Of a DNA stretch of 7,484 bases, positions 6,783-7,484 are shown in pieces (within the stretch, counting starts at the first letter, position 1; the number at the start of each line of letters is the position of its first letter). The notes beneath the pieces are model-generated. The model worked only from the letters and a program-made list of their open reading frames with translations, was not told the origin of the DNA and made no database searches. This DNA comes from an uncultured Clostridia bacterium (GTDB lineage: Bacteria > Bacillota > Clostridia > Oscillospirales > Acutalibacteraceae): positions 1-7,484 of the forward strand of contig CALGCE010000281.1 of NCBI GenBank assembly GCA_937884625.1, written 5' to 3'. The translations under genes were made by a program, and so were the position numbers.

Positions 6783-6934
6783 TATAGTTTTTTATCTTTT
6801 GCCACTTGTAAAACTTTATTATTTATTTCGACATAAATACATTCTTCACAGGAACCTTGTATATCGAGATTTATTTCATCAAGTATACATTTATCATCTT
6901 TTTGATATATGCAAAATTCATTTCTACAATTCAA
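6779..6934 (-). CDS. Small cysteine-rich protein (51 aa), function unknown
   Basis: A short reading frame starting with TTG and ending with TGA, coding for 51 residues. It begins (M)NCRNEFCIYQKDDKC and continues through LDIQGSCEECIYVEI. Five cysteines (C3, C8, C16, C29, C32) lie in the first two thirds in a C-x4-C-x7-C-x12-C-x2-C layout, which suggests a small metal-binding (zinc-like) knuckle; the C-terminal part is lysine-rich. I recall short Clostridial proteins of similar wording but know no function. Support for being real: an AGAGGTGA ribosome site 6 nt before the TTG, a consensus-like promoter upstream, and the cysteine pattern. It is transcribed divergently from the RHH gene and lies directly upstream of the aquaporin gene. 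No signal peptide or membrane helix is visible, so it is probably cytoplasmic. Confidence 0.78.
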   Translation of the reverse strand: MNCRNEFCIYQKDDKCILDEINLDIQGSCEECIYVEINNKVLQVAKDKKLY

Positions 6935-6940
6935 TGTTTA

Positions 6941-6948
6941 TCACCTCT
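6941..6948 (-). promoter_or_regulatory. Ribosome binding site supporting the TTG start of the cysteine-rich gene
   Basis: Minus-strand AGAGGTGA lies 6 nt before the TTG at 6934. No in-frame ATG exists in the short frame near it, so this site decides the start. Confidence 0.7.
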
Positions 6949-6954
6949 ACTGAT

Positions 6955-6983
6955 ATTATAGCAATTATGCATTGCAATTGCAA
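6955..6983 (-). promoter_or_regulatory. Promoter of the cysteine-rich gene, inside the palindrome
   Basis: On the minus strand -35 TTGCAA (6978-6983) and a perfect -10 TATAAT (6955-6960) are separated by 17 nt. The -35 and most of the spacer are within the 30-bp palindrome, so a protein bound there would block RNA polymerase. Confidence 0.75.
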
Positions 6984-6992
6984 TGCATAATT
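6963..6992. repeat. Perfect 30-bp palindrome, probable operator
   Basis: The half-site AATTATGCATTGCAA is followed directly by its exact reverse complement, with the centre between 6977 and 6978. It lies between two divergently transcribed genes and covers the -35 region of both candidate promoters. No T-run follows on either strand, so it is not a terminator. A DNA-binding site for a dimeric or tetrameric regulator is the natural reading, and the adjacent ribbon-helix-helix protein is the first candidate (inference). Confidence 0.8.
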
Positions 6993-7032
6993 TATTGCAA
7001 AGATAATATAAACTATAAGCAATACAATTGCA
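6971..7032. repeat. Cluster of ATTGCA copies in the divergent control region
   Basis: Plus-strand ATTGCA occurs at 6971, 6977, 6994 and 7027. The first two form the heart of the palindrome, where TGCAAT also reads at 6973 and 6979. The last copy is just upstream of the RHH ribosome site. Short repeated words of this kind are usual for RHH operators, but the A/T-rich background makes chance copies possible. Confidence 0.55.
6978..7007 (+). promoter_or_regulatory. Candidate promoter of the RHH gene, sharing the -35 hexamer with the opposite promoter
   Basis: Plus-strand TTGCAA (6978-6983) and GATAAT (7002-7007) are 18 nt apart. Because TTGCAA is its own reverse complement, the same six bases serve as -35 for the minus-strand promoter. 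Alternative -10-like words TATAAA (7007-7012) and TATAAG (7014-7019) exist but lack a well-placed -35. Confidence 0.5.
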
Positions 7033-7047
7033 TTACGAGGTGTGTAT

Positions 7048-7218
7048 ATGAGTAAATTTAAAATTCCGTCAATCCCTCCGACCACTAACAAAACCATACG
7101 TTTTCCTAATGACGTAATTGAAAACGTTGAAAATGCAATCAAAGGCAAGAATTGTACTTTTTCTGCATTCGTTATTGAAGCGGTACGCACAGCACTAGAA
7201 GATATAAAAGAAAAGTAA
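7048..7218 (+). CDS. Small ribbon-helix-helix (CopG/Arc-type) DNA-binding protein
   Basis: A 56-aa protein starting MSKFKIPSIPPTTNKTIRFP. The predicted RHH fold is a strand at TIRFP (16-20), helix A at about 21-34 (NDVIENVENAIKGK), a turn NCTF and helix B at about 37-55 (FSAFVIEAVRTALEDIKE). RHH proteins bind DNA as dimers with the paired strands in the major groove, often repressing their own gene. The ATG is preceded by GAGGTG with 5-nt spacing. Upstream lies the 30-bp palindrome, downstream an intrinsic terminator that begins at the stop codon. No toxin-like partner follows on the same strand, so it does not look like a standard toxin-antitoxin operon. The family call rests on length and fold pattern, and its target sites are inferred. 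Confidence 0.85.
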   Translation: MSKFKIPSIPPTTNKTIRFPNDVIENVENAIKGKNCTFSAFVIEAVRTALEDIKEK

Positions 7219-7242
7219 CCGTCCAAAGGGCGGTTATTTTTT
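7216..7242 (+). terminator. Intrinsic terminator of the RHH gene, containing its stop codon
   Basis: The stem TAACCGTCC (7216-7224) pairs with GGGCGGTTA (7228-7236) over 9 bp with one wobble, with loop AAA, followed by six T. The TAA at the base of the stem is the RHH stop codon, so a ribosome at the stop would cover the 5' arm. Confidence 0.88.
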
Positions 7243-7261
7243 AAAAGTCAAGTTGACTTTT
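7243..7261. repeat. 19-bp inverted repeat overlapping the -35 of the DUF554 gene
   Basis: AAAAGTCAA (7243-7251), a single G at 7252, and TTGACTTTT (7253-7261) form an exact inverted repeat. It covers the -35 hexamer TTGACT, which fits an operator. No known regulator could be assigned from the sequence. Confidence 0.6.
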
Positions 7262-7282
7262 TAGTGTATACTGATATATAAT
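7253..7282 (+). promoter_or_regulatory. Sigma-A-type promoter of the DUF554-type gene
   Basis: Plus-strand TTGACT (7253-7258, one base from consensus) and a perfect TATAAT (7277-7282) are 18 nt apart, giving a start near 7289 and a short leader of about 20 nt. It lies after the RHH terminator, so the gene has its own transcription unit. Confidence 0.8.
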
Positions 7283-7298
7283 TCTGTTATAGTCGGGC

Positions 7299-7305
7299 GG
7301 GGTGG
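7299..7305 (+). promoter_or_regulatory. Ribosome binding site supporting the TTG start of the DUF554-type gene
   Basis: GGGGTGG lies 4 nt before the TTG at 7310. The spacing is short but no better start is seen before an internal ATG far inside the conserved region. Confidence 0.5.
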
Positions 7306-7309
7306 TAAA

Positions 7310-7484
7310 TTGATAAGAATTTTAACAAGCGGTGCCGTAGTAAACTTCGTACTTGTTATATTAGGCTCTCTTATCGGTATATTCCTTAAAAAAGGAATAC
7401 CCGAAAGGGTAAAAGATACACTTATGAACGGTATTGCATTATGCGTCCTTTTTATAGGGATAAAAGGACTTTTCGAGGACGAAA
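7310..7484 (+). CDS. DUF554-type membrane protein, N-terminal part (cut by window edge)
   Basis: The first 58 residues are visible, starting with TTG: (M)IRILTSGAVVNFVLVILG, then SLIGIFLKKGIPERVKDTLM and NGIALCVLFIGIKGLFEDE. The pattern of a first membrane helix (about 6-26), the basic KKGIPERVKDTLMNG loop and a second helix with GIALCVLFIGIKG matches my recollection of the DUF554 family (YdfK/YqgA), predicted multi-pass inner-membrane proteins of unknown function. Full proteins are usually a little over 200 residues, so about three quarters is missing. It is in its own transcription unit downstream of the RHH terminator, with a palindrome over its -35. The family call is recalled from motif wording, not searched. 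Confidence 0.8.
   Translation, partial: MIRILTSGAVVNFVLVILGSLIGIFLKKGIPERVKDTLMNGIALCVLFIGIKGLFEDE

Noticed and set aside
6799..6990. 63-aa plus-strand frame
   Set aside because: Antisense to the cysteine-rich gene, no ribosome site and no recognisable motif.
6961..7034. Possible CRISPR-like or origin-type iteron repeats
   Set aside because: The repeated word is only 6 bp with irregular spacing and lies in a divergent promoter region; no spacers, no replication gene.
6924..7226. 100-aa hydrophobic frame on the minus strand
   Set aside because: It is antisense to the RHH gene and runs through the palindrome and terminator; no ribosome site, and the RHH frame has clear family features.
7048..7484. 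Toxin-antitoxin operon (RHH antitoxin plus downstream toxin)
   Set aside because: A terminator and a new promoter separate the RHH gene from the DUF554-type gene, which is a membrane protein unlike known RHH-linked toxins.

Overview
The window is AT-rich with strong AGGAGG-type ribosome binding sites, frequent GTG/TTG starts and sigma-A-like promoters. Together with the gene content this points to a low-GC Gram-positive bacterium, most likely a gut-type member of the Clostridia. That placement is inferred from protein style and signals, not from a marker-gene comparison.

Minus strand, 4461 down to 1. A strong promoter drives rpsU (ribosomal protein S21, 58 aa, 4209-4385). An intrinsic terminator then sits almost against the ribosome binding site of yqeG (HAD phosphatase). 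A tightly packed series follows: yqeG, an endonuclease IV-like TIM-barrel protein and a DAACS-type symporter, with gaps of 3 and 13 nt. After an 84-nt gap with a weak hairpin come an OmpR-type response regulator and the start of its histidine kinase, cut by the window edge. The kinase has two closely spaced membrane helices and a YYTVWAHQIKTPI H-box, and the regulator resembles BceR, so the pair looks like a cell-envelope-stress sensing system. The symporter carries a soluble N-terminal domain of about 130 residues and lacks the usual substrate and cation-binding residues.

Plus strand, 4585-5976. A family 2 glycosyltransferase with DxD, TED and QxxRW motifs and C-terminal membrane helices is transcribed away from rpsU and towards an aquaporin gene. 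A strong hairpin lies between the two convergent genes.

Minus strand, 6983 down to 6037. A water-type aquaporin (228 aa) lies downstream of a 51-residue cysteine-rich small protein that starts with TTG. The best aquaporin promoter overlaps the 3' end of the small gene.

Plus strand, 6963-7484. A small ribbon-helix-helix protein (56 aa) is divergent from the cysteine-rich gene. Between them lies a perfect 30-bp palindrome with extra ATTGCA copies. The two divergent promoters appear to share the same palindromic -35 hexamer, TTGCAA, so the RHH protein is a natural candidate regulator of both. Its stop codon lies inside its own terminator stem. A DUF554-type membrane protein follows, with its own promoter overlapped by a 19-bp inverted repeat, and runs off the window.

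The most unusual items are the RHH/cysteine-rich divergent control region and the symporter fusion. Nothing here is clearly a defence system, mobile element, CRISPR array or stable RNA gene.
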